A DNA stretch of 64,000 bases, taken from NCBI GenBank assembly GCA_964555055.1, contig CAZKQW010000001.1, positions 248,001-312,000 on the forward strand. Reading direction: 5' to 3'. Made by a program: the position numbers and the translations under genes. The notes below the pieces were generated by a model. That model ran no database searches and had not been told where the DNA came from. It saw only the letters and a list, made by a program, of their open reading frames with translations. Below are positions 52,248 to 61,113 of this stretch, one piece after another (the first letter of the stretch is position 1; each line of letters starts with the position of its first letter). This stretch comes from GCA-016699445 sp964555055. Its GTDB lineage: Bacteria; UBA10199; JACPAL01; GCA-016699445.

Positions 52248-52658
52248 TTAAACGGGAATCCCTTCCATCACTTGGAACGTCTTCTTCCACATGCGCGCCG
52301 CATCCTTTTTAGTTTTATCCCGGTAGCCTAATATATGAAGTAGTCCGTGAACGCAGAGGATGGTCGTTTCCTTCGCGAAGGAATGTCCGCATTCGCTGGC
52401 CTGCCGCTTCGCGGTGTCCAAGGAGACGACGACATCGCCCAAAATCCCTTGGGCCTTCATCTCGAAGGCCAGCACGTCAGTCGCATAGTCGTGATCAAGG
52501 TATTTCTGGTTCCACCGGCGAATGAGCCGATCGGAGACGAAGAGGAAATTGACTTCAAGATTTTCCACCGCCAACCGGGCGGAGATGAGTTGGAGAGCTT
52601 TTCGGATCTTGGAGGGCGTCCGAGCGGATGGGTGTTTGTTGATGATATTTATCGGCAT
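52248..52658 (-). CDS. ybeY: Endoribonuclease YbeY, with Asp in place of the third zinc-binding His
   Basis: 136 residues of the UPF0054 family. The metal motif usually reads HGxLHLxGYDH; here it is HGLLHILGYRD with His104, His108 and Asp114, so the third ligand His is replaced by Asp (Asp is also a possible zinc ligand). YbeY acts in 16S rRNA 3'-end processing and ribosome quality control. It overlaps the end of the HD phosphohydrolase gene by 104 bases and is followed one base later by lnt. Confidence 0.93.
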   Translation of the reverse strand: MPINIINKHPSARTPSKIRKALQLISARLAVENLEVNFLFVSDRLIRRWNQKYLDHDYATDVLAFEMKAQGILGDVVVSLDTAKRQASECGHSFAKETTILCVHGLLHILGYRDKTKKDAARMWKKTFQVMEGIPV

Positions 52659-54696
52659 TCGTGCCCCCGTTGTCGATGTCTTCCCTAGGAGACCCCTTCG
52701 ATTGTCCTCGCGCCATTAGCTCCTGGGCATCGGGCGGGTATTCGATCCGCTTGTGATAGATCCCCATGAGGATCCTGACGAAGCTCTTTCCGATCACGTG
52801 CAGGTCCTTAAGGGTCAATTCGCATTCGTCCAACTGACCGTCTATGAAATTCTTATTGATCATGTTGCGGACAACCTCTTCCAAACGCGCGGGAGAACGG
52901 TCCTTTAAGGCCCGCGTCGCGGCCTCGATCGTGTCCGCCAGGAGGATGACACCCGCTTCCCGAGTCTGCGGCTTCGGACCCGGGTAGCGGAACTCCCTCT
53001 CGTCGGCCACATGCAGATCCTTGTTCTCGCGTTCCTTGGCCTTATTGAAGAAATAACTGATCAATTTCGTGCCTTGGTGCTGCGGGATGATGTCGATGAT
53101 CTTCTGAGGCAACTTGTGTTCCTTGGCCAACTCGATACCGTCCTTCACGTGCGATACGATGATCAAGGCGCTCATCGACGGACTGAGAATGGCGTGACGG
53201 TCCTCCCCAATAGGCATGTTTTCGATGAAATAACCCGACTTCTTCATCTTCCCGATGTCGTGGAAGTAGCATGCGACGCGCGCGAAAAGGGAATCCGCTC
53301 CAATAGCCGCGCATGCCGACTCGGCTAACGTCCCCACCATGTGGCTGTGATGATACGTCCCCGGCGCCTGCACGATCATGTCGCGGAGCAAGGGATGATT
53401 CAGGCTTCCGTACTCGATCAGTTTGATGGGCGTGAGGTAATTGAAGAGGTTTTCGAAAACAGGGCTTAAGATAAGGACGAGGATTGAAGCCAACGCCCCC
53501 CCTAAAAACGCGAACAAGATCTTCATGCCGATTTCGAGGGGTGACATCATGCTGAAGCTGGAGTTCATATAGAAAAAATCAATGGCGGCGAGCGACAGGA
53601 TGTTCAATCCTCCGAGCCACAACCCCACTTTCAAGATCTGGCTCCGTGTCTTCACGCCTTTGACCCAACACACTCCCATCATGCCACCTGAAAGGTAGTA
53701 CAACATCATCGAAAGATCGCTCTGCTGGACCAGCCCCGCGAAGGCCGCGAGAATGGGTGCGAAAAAAAGAGCGACGGGGACAGGAAGCATAAGACGCACC
53801 ATCATCGCCGCCGCCGCGATCGGAATCGCCGGATAAAAATCCGGCAACGCCATGGAGAACGGAAGAAAATTGCGCGTTGAATTGCCGATGAAAATGAAGC
53901 TTCTCTCTAAAACGATGAAAAGAACGAGAAGGGTTCCCAGAAAAATCAAATCCTTATCTTTAAGCCTCGCTTTGGAAGAAGTTTTTTCAAAGACAAAGAG
54001 AAATACGCCTACAAACAAAGATACGAAGAAAAAGGCACCTAACATACGACTCTTCCCGAAAAACAACGCCTTTTCCTCTCGGATACCGTTCAGGATCTTC
54101 AGGTGCCTTGCTTCGAAACGATCCCCGTTCCGGATGATGGCTTCACCCGCCTGCACCTTAATGATGATAGGCATCACCGAGTCCAGAGCCTTCTCCTGAG
54201 ACTCATGGTAATCCTCTTCGTTGAAGAAGAGGTTGGCCCGCGGCTCTGGATTCCCTCTAAGCTTGAAACGTTTCAACTTTCTGGCTTCATCGACAGAGAG
54301 AATCGAATCCAAGTCTTTGATCAGGATCTTGGGTTTGTCCGTATCGCGCATATTGCGAATCAGGATCCCCGTTTTTTGCCACGGCTCCAGGGCGCTTCGC
54401 GACTCGACGATCTTCTCGTCTAGCAAGTCCTCCAAGTCCTCATCCCAATCAAATACGGGAATCACGTCTTCCAACGCCTGCCGTTTCAGCTTACCGGTCT
54501 CCTCGTAATCGACGATCTCGTAATCCTTATCCGCATGATAATCCTGGCGAGCGATTTTTCCCACTTCCAAATCCGACGGGATTTCCGACCACGTTACATT
54601 CATCACGAAGGACATGAGACAGGCAAAAAGCAGGATACCTGCGATGCGGGTCCAAAATCGGTTCTTTTCGATGAAATCGAGGATCTTTTCTTTCAT
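52555..54696 (-). CDS. PgpH-type membrane HD phosphohydrolase (7TM-HD)
   Basis: 713 residues: one N-terminal membrane segment, an extracytoplasmic region, a seven-helix membrane domain (about 245-450) and an HD domain with TYHHSHMVGTLAESA, VACYFHDIGKMKK and a late VILLADTIEAATRAL. Family members include PgpH, a c-di-AMP phosphodiesterase. The C-terminal 35 residues (DNGGTNADKYHQ onward) are coded in the 104-base overlap with ybeY and look unlike the family, suggesting readthrough past an ancestral stop. PhoH lies 9 bases upstream. Confidence 0.94.
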   Translation of the reverse strand: MKEKILDFIEKNRFWTRIAGILLFACLMSFVMNVTWSEIPSDLEVGKIARQDYHADKDYEIVDYEETGKLKRQALEDVIPVFDWDEDLEDLLDEKIVESRSALEPWQKTGILIRNMRDTDKPKILIKDLDSILSVDEARKLKRFKLRGNPEPRANLFFNEEDYHESQEKALDSVMPIIIKVQAGEAIIRNGDRFEARHLKILNGIREEKALFFGKSRMLGAFFFVSLFVGVFLFVFEKTSSKARLKDKDLIFLGTLLVLFIVLERSFIFIGNSTRNFLPFSMALPDFYPAIPIAAAAMMVRLMLPVPVALFFAPILAAFAGLVQQSDLSMMLYYLSGGMMGVCWVKGVKTRSQILKVGLWLGGLNILSLAAIDFFYMNSSFSMMSPLEIGMKILFAFLGGALASILVLILSPVFENLFNYLTPIKLIEYGSLNHPLLRDMIVQAPGTYHHSHMVGTLAESACAAIGADSLFARVACYFHDIGKMKKSGYFIENMPIGEDRHAILSPSMSALIIVSHVKDGIELAKEHKLPQKIIDIIPQHQGTKLISYFFNKAKERENKDLHVADEREFRYPGPKPQTREAGVILLADTIEAATRALKDRSPARLEEVVRNMINKNFIDGQLDECELTLKDLHVIGKSFVRILMGIYHKRIEYPPDAQELMARGQSKGSPREDIDNGGTNADKYHQQTPIRSDALQDPKSSPTHLRPVGGGKS

Positions 54697-54705
54697 GCTT
54701 TCTTC

Positions 54706-55737
54706 TTATTCGTGATTGCCGACGAATTGGAGGGAACGTTGCTTGGCGTTTTGTGTGTGCTCATAGGCCTTGACGATTTCGGTCACCAAAGGATGCCGAA
54801 CGACATCGTCCCCCGTAAAATAATGGAACGAGATACCCGGAATCCCTTTAAGGATCCTCTCCGCGTCGACCAGACCGGACACTTTCCCGACCGGCAAATC
54901 CACCTGAGTGACGTCTCCCGTGACGACGGCCTTAGAGTCTAAACCCAGACGCGTCAAAAACATTTTCATCTGCTCGCTCGTGCAGTTTTGGGCTTCATCC
55001 AGGATGATGAACGAACCGTTCAAAGTACGGCCGCGCATATAAGCCAAAGGCGCGATCTCGATAACTCCCGTCTCCATCATGTGCTTGATCTTTTCGTTAT
55101 CGAGCATGTCGTAAAGCGCATCATAAAGAGGTCTCAAATACGGGCTCACTTTTTCCATCATGTCCCCCGGCAAGAAGCCCAACTTCTCACCCGCTTCCAC
55201 GGCCGGACGCGCAAGAATGATGCGGCTCACTTCCTTCTTCATCAAGGCCATTACCGCCATGGCGACGGCTAGGTAGGATTTGCCGGTCCCGGCCGGTCCC
55301 ATGCCGAAGACGAGGTCGTGCGTGCGGATAGCGTCCATGTATGCTCTCTGATTCGGAGTCTTAGGGACGAGCATCTTGTGCTTACTGGGCAGGTAGATGG
55401 AATCGGCCAGGAAATCTTCCAATGTGGCTTCCTTATTGGAGGAGAAAATGCGGATTACGCGCTCCAGGTCCGATAAAAAGACCGGATGGCCTTTTTTGAG
55501 CATATTATAGAGTTCCAAGAGGATTTTTTCGACGAGACGGGTTTGGTGGTTTTCTCCGTGGATGCTGACGTCGGTACCGCGGACGTCAATGCGGACGCCG
55601 AGCTTCTTTTCGATCGACTTTAAATGTTGGTCTTGAATCCCGAAGAGATCGCGGGCCAAGTTGTTATCATCAAAACGCAAGCGAGTGACATGGGATTTTT
55701 CCTTATCCTTCTCCAACACGTTTGCCTTTTGACTCAT
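54706..55737 (-). CDS. phoH: PhoH-family ATPase
   Basis: 343 residues. A KH-like N-terminal segment (VRIDVRGTDVSIHGE), then a PhoH P-loop ATPase with Walker A GMGPAGTGKSYLA, Walker B FIILDEAQN and VVTGDVTQVDLP. PhoH proteins are linked to RNA helicase or ribonuclease functions near ybeY. It starts immediately after the YjbQ-type gene, with no gap. Confidence 0.95.
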   Translation of the reverse strand: MSQKANVLEKDKEKSHVTRLRFDDNNLARDLFGIQDQHLKSIEKKLGVRIDVRGTDVSIHGENHQTRLVEKILLELYNMLKKGHPVFLSDLERVIRIFSSNKEATLEDFLADSIYLPSKHKMLVPKTPNQRAYMDAIRTHDLVFGMGPAGTGKSYLAVAMAVMALMKKEVSRIILARPAVEAGEKLGFLPGDMMEKVSPYLRPLYDALYDMLDNEKIKHMMETGVIEIAPLAYMRGRTLNGSFIILDEAQNCTSEQMKMFLTRLGLDSKAVVTGDVTQVDLPVGKVSGLVDAERILKGIPGISFHYFTGDDVVRHPLVTEIVKAYEHTQNAKQRSLQFVGNHE

Positions 55738-56181
55738 TTAACGTCCTCCTGGTTGGGGGGACGGCATGGGCGCACCCGCAGGTGCGGCCCCCGGTTTGCC
55801 GGGAGCGGTTACCGTCGCCGTTTCGGAAAAAACGCAGACGCGGAATTCGCGCCTACGACTCGTTGCATCAAAATCGATCAAAAAGACATCCTGCCAAGGA
55901 TCGACCGCCAGCTTCCCCTTTTCCACTGAGAGGGCGAGAGATTTCGGGAGGAAACATTGAATGAGCTGGCTTTTTAAATAAGGTGCTAACTCCTTCACCA
56001 GAAGATCCCGCGAGACCTCTTTATCAAAAACCGCCAAACCCGCCCCAGAAAACGGTATCATCACGGTCACTTGCCCGATTTCTGGACGAGACTCCTGCAA
56101 GGCTCTTCGAATCTCATGGCTGATTAATAAGATGTCGATACTTTTCGTCGTATCAACGTAATAGGCTTTAGAAACCAACAT
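55738..56181 (-). CDS. YjbQ/UPF0047-type protein with a Pro-rich tail
   Basis: 147 residues. The body matches the UPF0047 family: ISHEIRRALQESRPEIGQVTVMIPFSGAGLAVF, and near the end WQDVFLIDFDATSRRREFRV. Some members have thiamine-phosphate synthase-like activity in tests, which does not prove the role here. The C-terminal tail is Pro/Ala/Gly rich (TAPGKPGAAPAGAPMPSPQPGGR). Stop codon abuts the phoH ATG. Confidence 0.8.
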   Translation of the reverse strand: MLVSKAYYVDTTKSIDILLISHEIRRALQESRPEIGQVTVMIPFSGAGLAVFDKEVSRDLLVKELAPYLKSQLIQCFLPKSLALSVEKGKLAVDPWQDVFLIDFDATSRRREFRVCVFSETATVTAPGKPGAAPAGAPMPSPQPGGR

Positions 56182-56270
56182 CGATAAGTCAATGGTACGC
56201 CCGCGCAGAATCTATGTCCACGGGAACCTTGCTTTTTTTAGAAAAAATAAAAGACGGTTTTGGCGTCAGG

Positions 56271-56852
56271 CTAAACAAAAACACTGCGAATTTTTTGGAT
56301 AAGATCCGGAATGACGAAAGGCTTTTCAAAATAACCCACGACTCCCATTTTTCGGAGTCCCTCCTTTTCCTCAAGGGTTTTACGCTGACCCGTGATGAGA
56401 ATTACAGGCGTTTTTTTAAGATCGGCGTTGTTCTTGAGAAAGCCGAAAAAATCCAACCCATTCACGTCGGGCAAAACGATATCTAGGATGATCACATCCG
56501 GCTGCCAGGATCCGACTTTTAAGCTAGCTTCCATGACCGTGTTCACGCTGAAAATATTCCAGTCATCTTCTTGGTTTAAAGTCTTTGAAAGAAGCTTGGA
56601 AAAATCCCTATCGTCGTCTACGATTAAGACACGTTTCTTACTCACCTCCGGCCTAGGAATCTTACCCAGGAAAGGCAGTCCGTTTTCCTGGACGAAACTC
56701 ATCAAGTCGCTCTTCAATATGCGATGGTGCTTTCCGATCGTCTGGTAACTTTTCAGCTTGCCGGATTTAATCCAGTTGAGAACCGAACTGGAATCCACGC
56801 CACAAATGGATGCGACATCGGACGTCGTAAAGACATCTATCTTCTCCTTCAT
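56271..56852 (-). CDS. Response regulator with N-terminal excisionase-type HTH domain
   Basis: 193 residues. Residues 8-58 form a MerR/excisionase-like DNA-binding helix-turn-helix (FTTSDVASICGVDSSSVLNWIKSGKLKSY). Residues 72-193 are a receiver with the acidic pair at D79-D80, phosphoacceptor D124 and Lys near EKPF. The order HTH then receiver is the reverse of usual response regulators. A strong AAAGGA site precedes the ATG. It is next to a PAS kinase and a free receiver, probable partners. Confidence 0.9.
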   Translation of the reverse strand: MKEKIDVFTTSDVASICGVDSSSVLNWIKSGKLKSYQTIGKHHRILKSDLMSFVQENGLPFLGKIPRPEVSKKRVLIVDDDRDFSKLLSKTLNQEDDWNIFSVNTVMEASLKVGSWQPDVIILDIVLPDVNGLDFFGFLKNNADLKKTPVILITGQRKTLEEKEGLRKMGVVGYFEKPFVIPDLIQKIRSVFV

Positions 56853-56891
56853 ACTAGTCCTTTCTAAGGTCTGTGACGTTTAAAAAGCAAA

Positions 56892-57272
56892 TCAGTCTTT
56901 CCGCACGGTCATTCCAATGCTGTTCAGCAAGTCCTTTTCTTGGAACGGCTTGATTAAGACGGGATATTTCTCCGTCACGAGGGTTAACTCGTCCTTCTTC
57001 AAGCTGATGAGGGCCGTCATGATGACGATCGGCGTGTCGCGTAAACGCGAGTCTGGATTGAGGCTCAATTTTTTGCAAAATCCTGCACCATCCAACTTAG
57101 GCATATTTAAATCGAGAAGAATGAGATCCGGAAGAAACGCTGAAACTTTTTCCAAGGCTTGCTCCCCGTCGGATGCCGTATCCGTGGCGTACCGATAGGA
57201 TTTCAAGCACATCGAAACCATTTTGGCGATATCAGGCTCGTCGTCGACGATGAGTATTTTCTTTGTTTCCAT
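56892..57272 (-). CDS. Single-domain response regulator
   Basis: 126 residues, one receiver: acidic pair at D10-D11, phosphoacceptor D54, Thr in MTALIS and Lys in LIKPFQEKD. It starts 9 bases after the PAS kinase stop with GGGGAG upstream, so it is a cognate candidate for that kinase. No output domain. Confidence 0.93.
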   Translation of the reverse strand: METKKILIVDDEPDIAKMVSMCLKSYRYATDTASDGEQALEKVSAFLPDLILLDLNMPKLDGAGFCKKLSLNPDSRLRDTPIVIMTALISLKKDELTLVTEKYPVLIKPFQEKDLLNSIGMTVRKD

Positions 57273-57281
57273 AGTCTCCCC

Positions 57282-58472
57282 TCATTGAGACGGCATGGGT
57301 ATCTGAAAAATAAACTCCGTGCCGAAGCCCAACTGGCTTTCCACCCAAATTTTACCTTGATGCATCTGGACGATTTCCCGGCAAATCGCCAATCCCAAGC
57401 CAGTCCCTTTATAACCTGCTCCCCCATGGGGTCTTTTGATTTGGACGAATTTATTGAAAAGCGCCGGCATGTCCTGCTCCCCGATCCCCTCCCCATCGTC
57501 AACGACGCTTACTGTCAGGAACCCTTCAACCTCTTTCAGGCAAACAACTATTTGTGAATTTGTGTAACGGAGGGCGTTGTTGACGAGGTTTGTTAGCACG
57601 CGGATCATCAACTCCGGATCCGCCTTGACGATTTTGCAGGGCGTTTCGCAGTCAATATGGATCATCACGCCCTTTTCCTTCGATGGCAGGCTGAAATTCT
57701 CGACCACTTCCTTGGCAATCAGCATGAAGTCGATCGTCTTGGGATTAAACCGGATGTTTCCCGACTCCAATCTTGAAAAATCCAATAAGTCATTGATCAA
57801 TTTTTCGAGGCGGTCGGTGTTCTTTTGGAGCATCGTGACCATTTCTTTCTCGTCTTGACTGAGCTTCCAGGCGCGATCCGCCTCCAGATTATCGATGCCC
57901 ATTTTTAGGATAGAAAGCGGGGTGCGAAGTTCGTGGGAAACCGTACTGAGAAAGTTATCCTTCAAATCATCTAATTGCTTCCGCTTCGTCACGTCGATGA
58001 TACTGCCCAAGACCAACATCTCCTCTTCGGATTCGATGGGATTCAATCCGATCTCGATCGGGATTTCATGACCGTCCTTGTGCACACCGAAAAGATCTCT
58101 ACCTCCTCCCATCGGGCGTACGCTGGGTTCCTTCGTGAAGCCCTCGCGATGGGCAGAATGGTTCGCCCGGAACCTCTCCGGCACCAATTTTTCCACTTTT
58201 TTCCCCAGAAGTTCCTGACGCGTGTATCCGAACATTTTTTCCATTTGTCGATTCACGAGAACGATATGACCGGCGGCGTTGATAATGACGATCCCGTTCG
58301 GCACGGATTCAACGACTTGCTCGAACTTTCTCACCTGTTCCGCTAGATCTAAGTTTTCCTTTTTAAGCTTAAGATTTAACTCTGAAATTCGAGCATCCCG
58401 CAGCCCGAACACCGCTTTTTTATTAGCGATGGTTTTCTTTGGTTTTAGGGAACCTCTATTTATTTTTTTCAT
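57282..58472 (-). CDS. PAS-domain sensor histidine kinase
   Basis: 396 residues, soluble. Coiled coil, then one PAS domain (about 50-165: VESVPNGIVIINAAGHIVLVN, FGYTRQELLGK, and a following PAC-type segment), the phosphoacceptor H180 in STVSHELRTPLS, and an HATPase_c domain (NLVNNALRY, DDGEGIG, GTGLGLAI). It has no membrane segments, so it senses an intracellular signal or partner. Its gene leads into the receiver gene. Confidence 0.94.
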   Translation of the reverse strand: MKKINRGSLKPKKTIANKKAVFGLRDARISELNLKLKKENLDLAEQVRKFEQVVESVPNGIVIINAAGHIVLVNRQMEKMFGYTRQELLGKKVEKLVPERFRANHSAHREGFTKEPSVRPMGGGRDLFGVHKDGHEIPIEIGLNPIESEEEMLVLGSIIDVTKRKQLDDLKDNFLSTVSHELRTPLSILKMGIDNLEADRAWKLSQDEKEMVTMLQKNTDRLEKLINDLLDFSRLESGNIRFNPKTIDFMLIAKEVVENFSLPSKEKGVMIHIDCETPCKIVKADPELMIRVLTNLVNNALRYTNSQIVVCLKEVEGFLTVSVVDDGEGIGEQDMPALFNKFVQIKRPHGGAGYKGTGLGLAICREIVQMHQGKIWVESQLGFGTEFIFQIPMPSQ

Positions 58473-58510
58473 ACGGGAGTAGGCGTCTTTTAATCCGCCC
58501 GTAGGTATCG

Positions 58511-59515
58511 TTAATGTAAGAACGAATTCACGGCTGAAACGATTTTAGATGACGTTACCGGTTTCGGGATGAACTGACGAGCGCCGAAAGACTTCGCGCA
58601 ATCCACGATTTCCAAATCGTCGTAACCGCTGACGACGATAACGGGAGGGACCTTTTTATTCAAGGGAGCCATGATCTGAGAGAAGTTTTCGAGAAATGCG
58701 AATCCACTCGCTTTTTTAAGCGACAAATCCAGCATCACTAAGTCAGGGGAGGAGTGTTGAATCTGAAATAAAGCATCCTCAACGCTTGAACAGGGCATGC
58801 AACGATATCCCGCTCTTTGAAGCGATTTGACGAGCAGCCGCTGAAAATCCGGGTCGTCGTCGATGATCATAACCGTTTTCTCCTGCGACACCTTAGGCTC
58901 CATTTTCCTCTGCAAGGAAGGATTGAAGGGCCGCGAGTGGATGTCGAAGCCGCATCCTCCCCTGATCTTGGACTTAAACATCGCCTTGACCGAATTCCTA
59001 ATGAGAGACGAGAGATCATTGCTATCGAAGGGATACAATGCGATCCCGAGACTAGCGTTGACCGTTATTTCATTACCGTCGACGGAAAAAGGAGATTGGA
59101 AAACGCTTAACAATCTTTCTGCCACAGAATAGGATTTTTCCTCCGATAAGATATGTCGAATGAAAACGATAAATTGATCTCCGTCGACTCGAGCCACCAC
59201 ATCCTCGTATCGCGTCCGTTTCTGAAGGGCTTCACCGATGGAATAGAGAAGCCGATTGCCGATTTCGTATCCCCACCTTTGGTTCACAAGCTTGAACCGG
59301 TCGAGGTTGATAAAGAAGATGCCAAAGACTTCTCCGTAGAGTTTTGCCTCGGAAATCATGTTAACCATCTTTGAGTAAACGCTCTGATTATATTGTTTGA
59401 GCTTCGGGTCCTGCGTAGCCTCGACGAATTTCATTCCTAATTCCTGCGTCAAAATATCGATGCTTTTTTGAATATGTAGACCTTGCTCTGGATTGTCAGT
59501 TTCTTGGATTGTCAT
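58511..59515 (-). CDS. Degenerate GGDEF domain followed by a receiver
   Basis: 334 residues. Residues about 35-205 form a GGDEF-type domain whose signature is DGDQF at 111-115 instead of GGDEF, so diguanylate cyclase activity is doubtful. Residues 213-334 are a receiver with the acidic pair near 219-221, phosphoacceptor D263 and Lys near PKPV. Receivers are normally N-terminal to GGDEF; here the order is reversed. Strong GGAGGAA before the ATG. Likely a regulatory or binding protein, not a cyclase. Confidence 0.9.
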   Translation of the reverse strand: MTIQETDNPEQGLHIQKSIDILTQELGMKFVEATQDPKLKQYNQSVYSKMVNMISEAKLYGEVFGIFFINLDRFKLVNQRWGYEIGNRLLYSIGEALQKRTRYEDVVARVDGDQFIVFIRHILSEEKSYSVAERLLSVFQSPFSVDGNEITVNASLGIALYPFDSNDLSSLIRNSVKAMFKSKIRGGCGFDIHSRPFNPSLQRKMEPKVSQEKTVMIIDDDPDFQRLLVKSLQRAGYRCMPCSSVEDALFQIQHSSPDLVMLDLSLKKASGFAFLENFSQIMAPLNKKVPPVIVVSGYDDLEIVDCAKSFGARQFIPKPVTSSKIVSAVNSFLH

Positions 59516-59796
59516 TTTTCCTCCGATGAAACCATATCTATTTTAATATTCGTAAAAACTTTTCTCAAAGGAAGAAACCAAAATTCACCATTCCCATCGA
59601 TTTTATGCGCTTTGTTTTTCTGATTTTCTTGGTTTTCAGCGTTTTTATTATTCGGTTTTAATTTTCTATTACAATGCTGACCCTAATAGAGTTTTCTTAG
59701 GGAGATTTCTCCCGAAATTTTCGCATGATTTTTTCGACTGATATTTTCGGATGTAATCTATTGACCCGAGAATCGGGCTCCACTATCCGCGCCCTC

Positions 59797-60372
59797 ATGC
59801 CGGCCAATCAACTCGTTCTAGACCTTGAAACAAAAAAGACTTTTCAGGAAGTCGGTGGCCGCGGGGCCGTGGAGCTAGGGGTTACCGTTGTCGGGGCGTA
59901 TTTTTACGAAGGAAATCGTTACGTCGTATATGAAGAAAATCAGTTAGCCGATTTAGAGCAACAGATTTCTCTCGTAACTCGCGTCATTGGATTCAATATC
60001 CGTCGATTCGATTTTCCCGTCCTCCAGCCCTATATGAAACATATCAAACTCGCGGACATCGAGATCTTCGACATCCTCGACGACCTTGAAAGACTCTTAG
60101 GCCATCGTATAAGTCTTCAAAGCGTCGCTTCCGCCACGCTCAACGTCGGCAAGAGCGGCAGCGGACTGGATGCCATCGAATACTACCGCACGGGCCAGAT
60201 GGATAAGCTAAAAAAATACTGTTTAGACGACGTACGCCTCACGATGGAGGTCTACGAATTCGGGAAACAGAACGGCCAAGTCTTCTACTGGTCGAAGGAC
60301 GGATCCACTAAAAAGGAAATCGACGTCGCCTGGAAGGATCCCGAGCCGCCCACCAACCTCTCCCTTTTCTAG
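59797..60372 (+). CDS. DEDD-type 3'-5' exonuclease-like protein
   Basis: 191 residues. It has DxE near the start (VLDLETKKTF), the GFNIRRFDFPVL block and the final YCLDDVRLTMEVYE, the spacing of RNase H-fold DEDD exonucleases of the YprB/DnaQ-like type. The ATG at 59797 begins the conserved fold (MPANQLVLDLETKKTF); an ATG at 59725 adds 24 unusual residues and has only a distant GGGAG. It is a candidate for the proofreading or RNA-trimming activity that the polymerase here lacks. rlmE follows 7 bases later. Confidence 0.87.
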   Translation: MPANQLVLDLETKKTFQEVGGRGAVELGVTVVGAYFYEGNRYVVYEENQLADLEQQISLVTRVIGFNIRRFDFPVLQPYMKHIKLADIEIFDILDDLERLLGHRISLQSVASATLNVGKSGSGLDAIEYYRTGQMDKLKKYCLDDVRLTMEVYEFGKQNGQVFYWSKDGSTKKEIDVAWKDPEPPTNLSLF

Positions 60373-60379
60373 ACGCGCC

Positions 60380-60976
60380 ATGCAGTACAATCGGAAAGAT
60401 AAGTATTATCAAAAAGCCAAGGACGAGGGGTTCCGTTCGCGCGCGGCGTATAAGATCCAGGAGATCCATCAGCGTTTCAGGCTTTTCAAGGCCGGGATGA
60501 AGGTCGTCGACTTGGGCTGCGCTCCTGGAGCCTGGCTACAAGTGATCGCGACCATCGTGGGCCCGTCCGGAAAAATCGTCGGTGTCGACATCGAGACGGT
60601 GAGTCAATTTCCCCAACGCACCATCCATCTTTTAAAAGGGGACATCCGAGAAGAAAGCACGAAAGAAGCCATCCTCGAATCATTGGGCTCCCAAGCCGAC
60701 GTCGTCGTCTCGGATATGGCACCGCACACGACGGGGATCAAATTCCGCGACCAGAACGATTCCTACGAACTCGCCTGCCAGGCCCTCCTCATGGCGCAAA
60801 AAATCCTGAAGCCCGGGGGCTCATTCGTCTCCAAGATCTTCCCGGGTCCGGAACTCGAGACCTTCCGCAAGCAACTCCGCGGACACTTCGATTCCGTGAA
60901 AGACTTCATCGCCGACTCGACGCGCACCACCTCCACGGAAATTTATTTAGTCGCGAAAAATTTTTCCCCAAAATGA
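60380..60976 (+). CDS. rlmE: 23S rRNA (uridine-2'-O-)-methyltransferase
   Basis: 198 residues, RrmJ/FtsJ type. SAM-binding VVDLGCAPGAW and the catalytic K-D-K-E set, with Lys in RSRAAYK, Asp in VVSDMAPHTTG, Lys in SFVSKIFPG and Glu in TSTEIYLV. It methylates U2552 of 23S rRNA in E. coli. No good ribosome site; it may be coupled to the exonuclease gene 7 bases upstream. Confidence 0.95.
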   Translation: MQYNRKDKYYQKAKDEGFRSRAAYKIQEIHQRFRLFKAGMKVVDLGCAPGAWLQVIATIVGPSGKIVGVDIETVSQFPQRTIHLLKGDIREESTKEAILESLGSQADVVVSDMAPHTTGIKFRDQNDSYELACQALLMAQKILKPGGSFVSKIFPGPELETFRKQLRGHFDSVKDFIADSTRTTSTEIYLVAKNFSPK

Positions 60977-61052
60977 GCGAGCATCGGCAAAATCGGCTTT
61001 ACGCCGTTTTGACGAGCGGAGCGAACGAATCCTGAAAGTTCGATGGGGATTA

Positions 61053-61080
61053 TTAAGGGGAGAGCAGGATCTCCCCTTAA
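61053..61080. other. Perfect hairpin in the 337-base gap between rlmE and pabB
   Basis: TTAAGGGGAGA at 61053-61063 pairs without mismatch with TCTCCCCTTAA at 61070-61080 around a 6-base loop. It lies just before the terminator. The gap 60977-61313 holds this hairpin, the terminator at 61084 and the pseudoknot-like structure at 61114; the remaining 140 bases before pabB are AT-rich and show nothing else. Confidence 0.75.
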
Positions 61081-61083
61081 TGC

Positions 61084-61109
61084 AAAAAGCCGGCTTGCGC
61101 CGGCTTTTT
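61084..61109. terminator. Bidirectional intrinsic terminator
   Basis: AAAAAGCCGGC (61084-61094), loop TTGC, GCCGGCTTTTT (61099-61109): an 11-base stem with a GC-rich core, ending in five T on the plus strand and, by symmetry, five T on the minus strand. It can end rlmE-side transcription and insulate pabB. Confidence 0.85.
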
Positions 61110-61113
61110 GAAT

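Noticed and set aside
59700..59713. GGGAG/CTCCC hairpin before the exonuclease gene as a terminator
   Set aside because: Five-base stem without a T tail; more likely a leader hairpin or chance.
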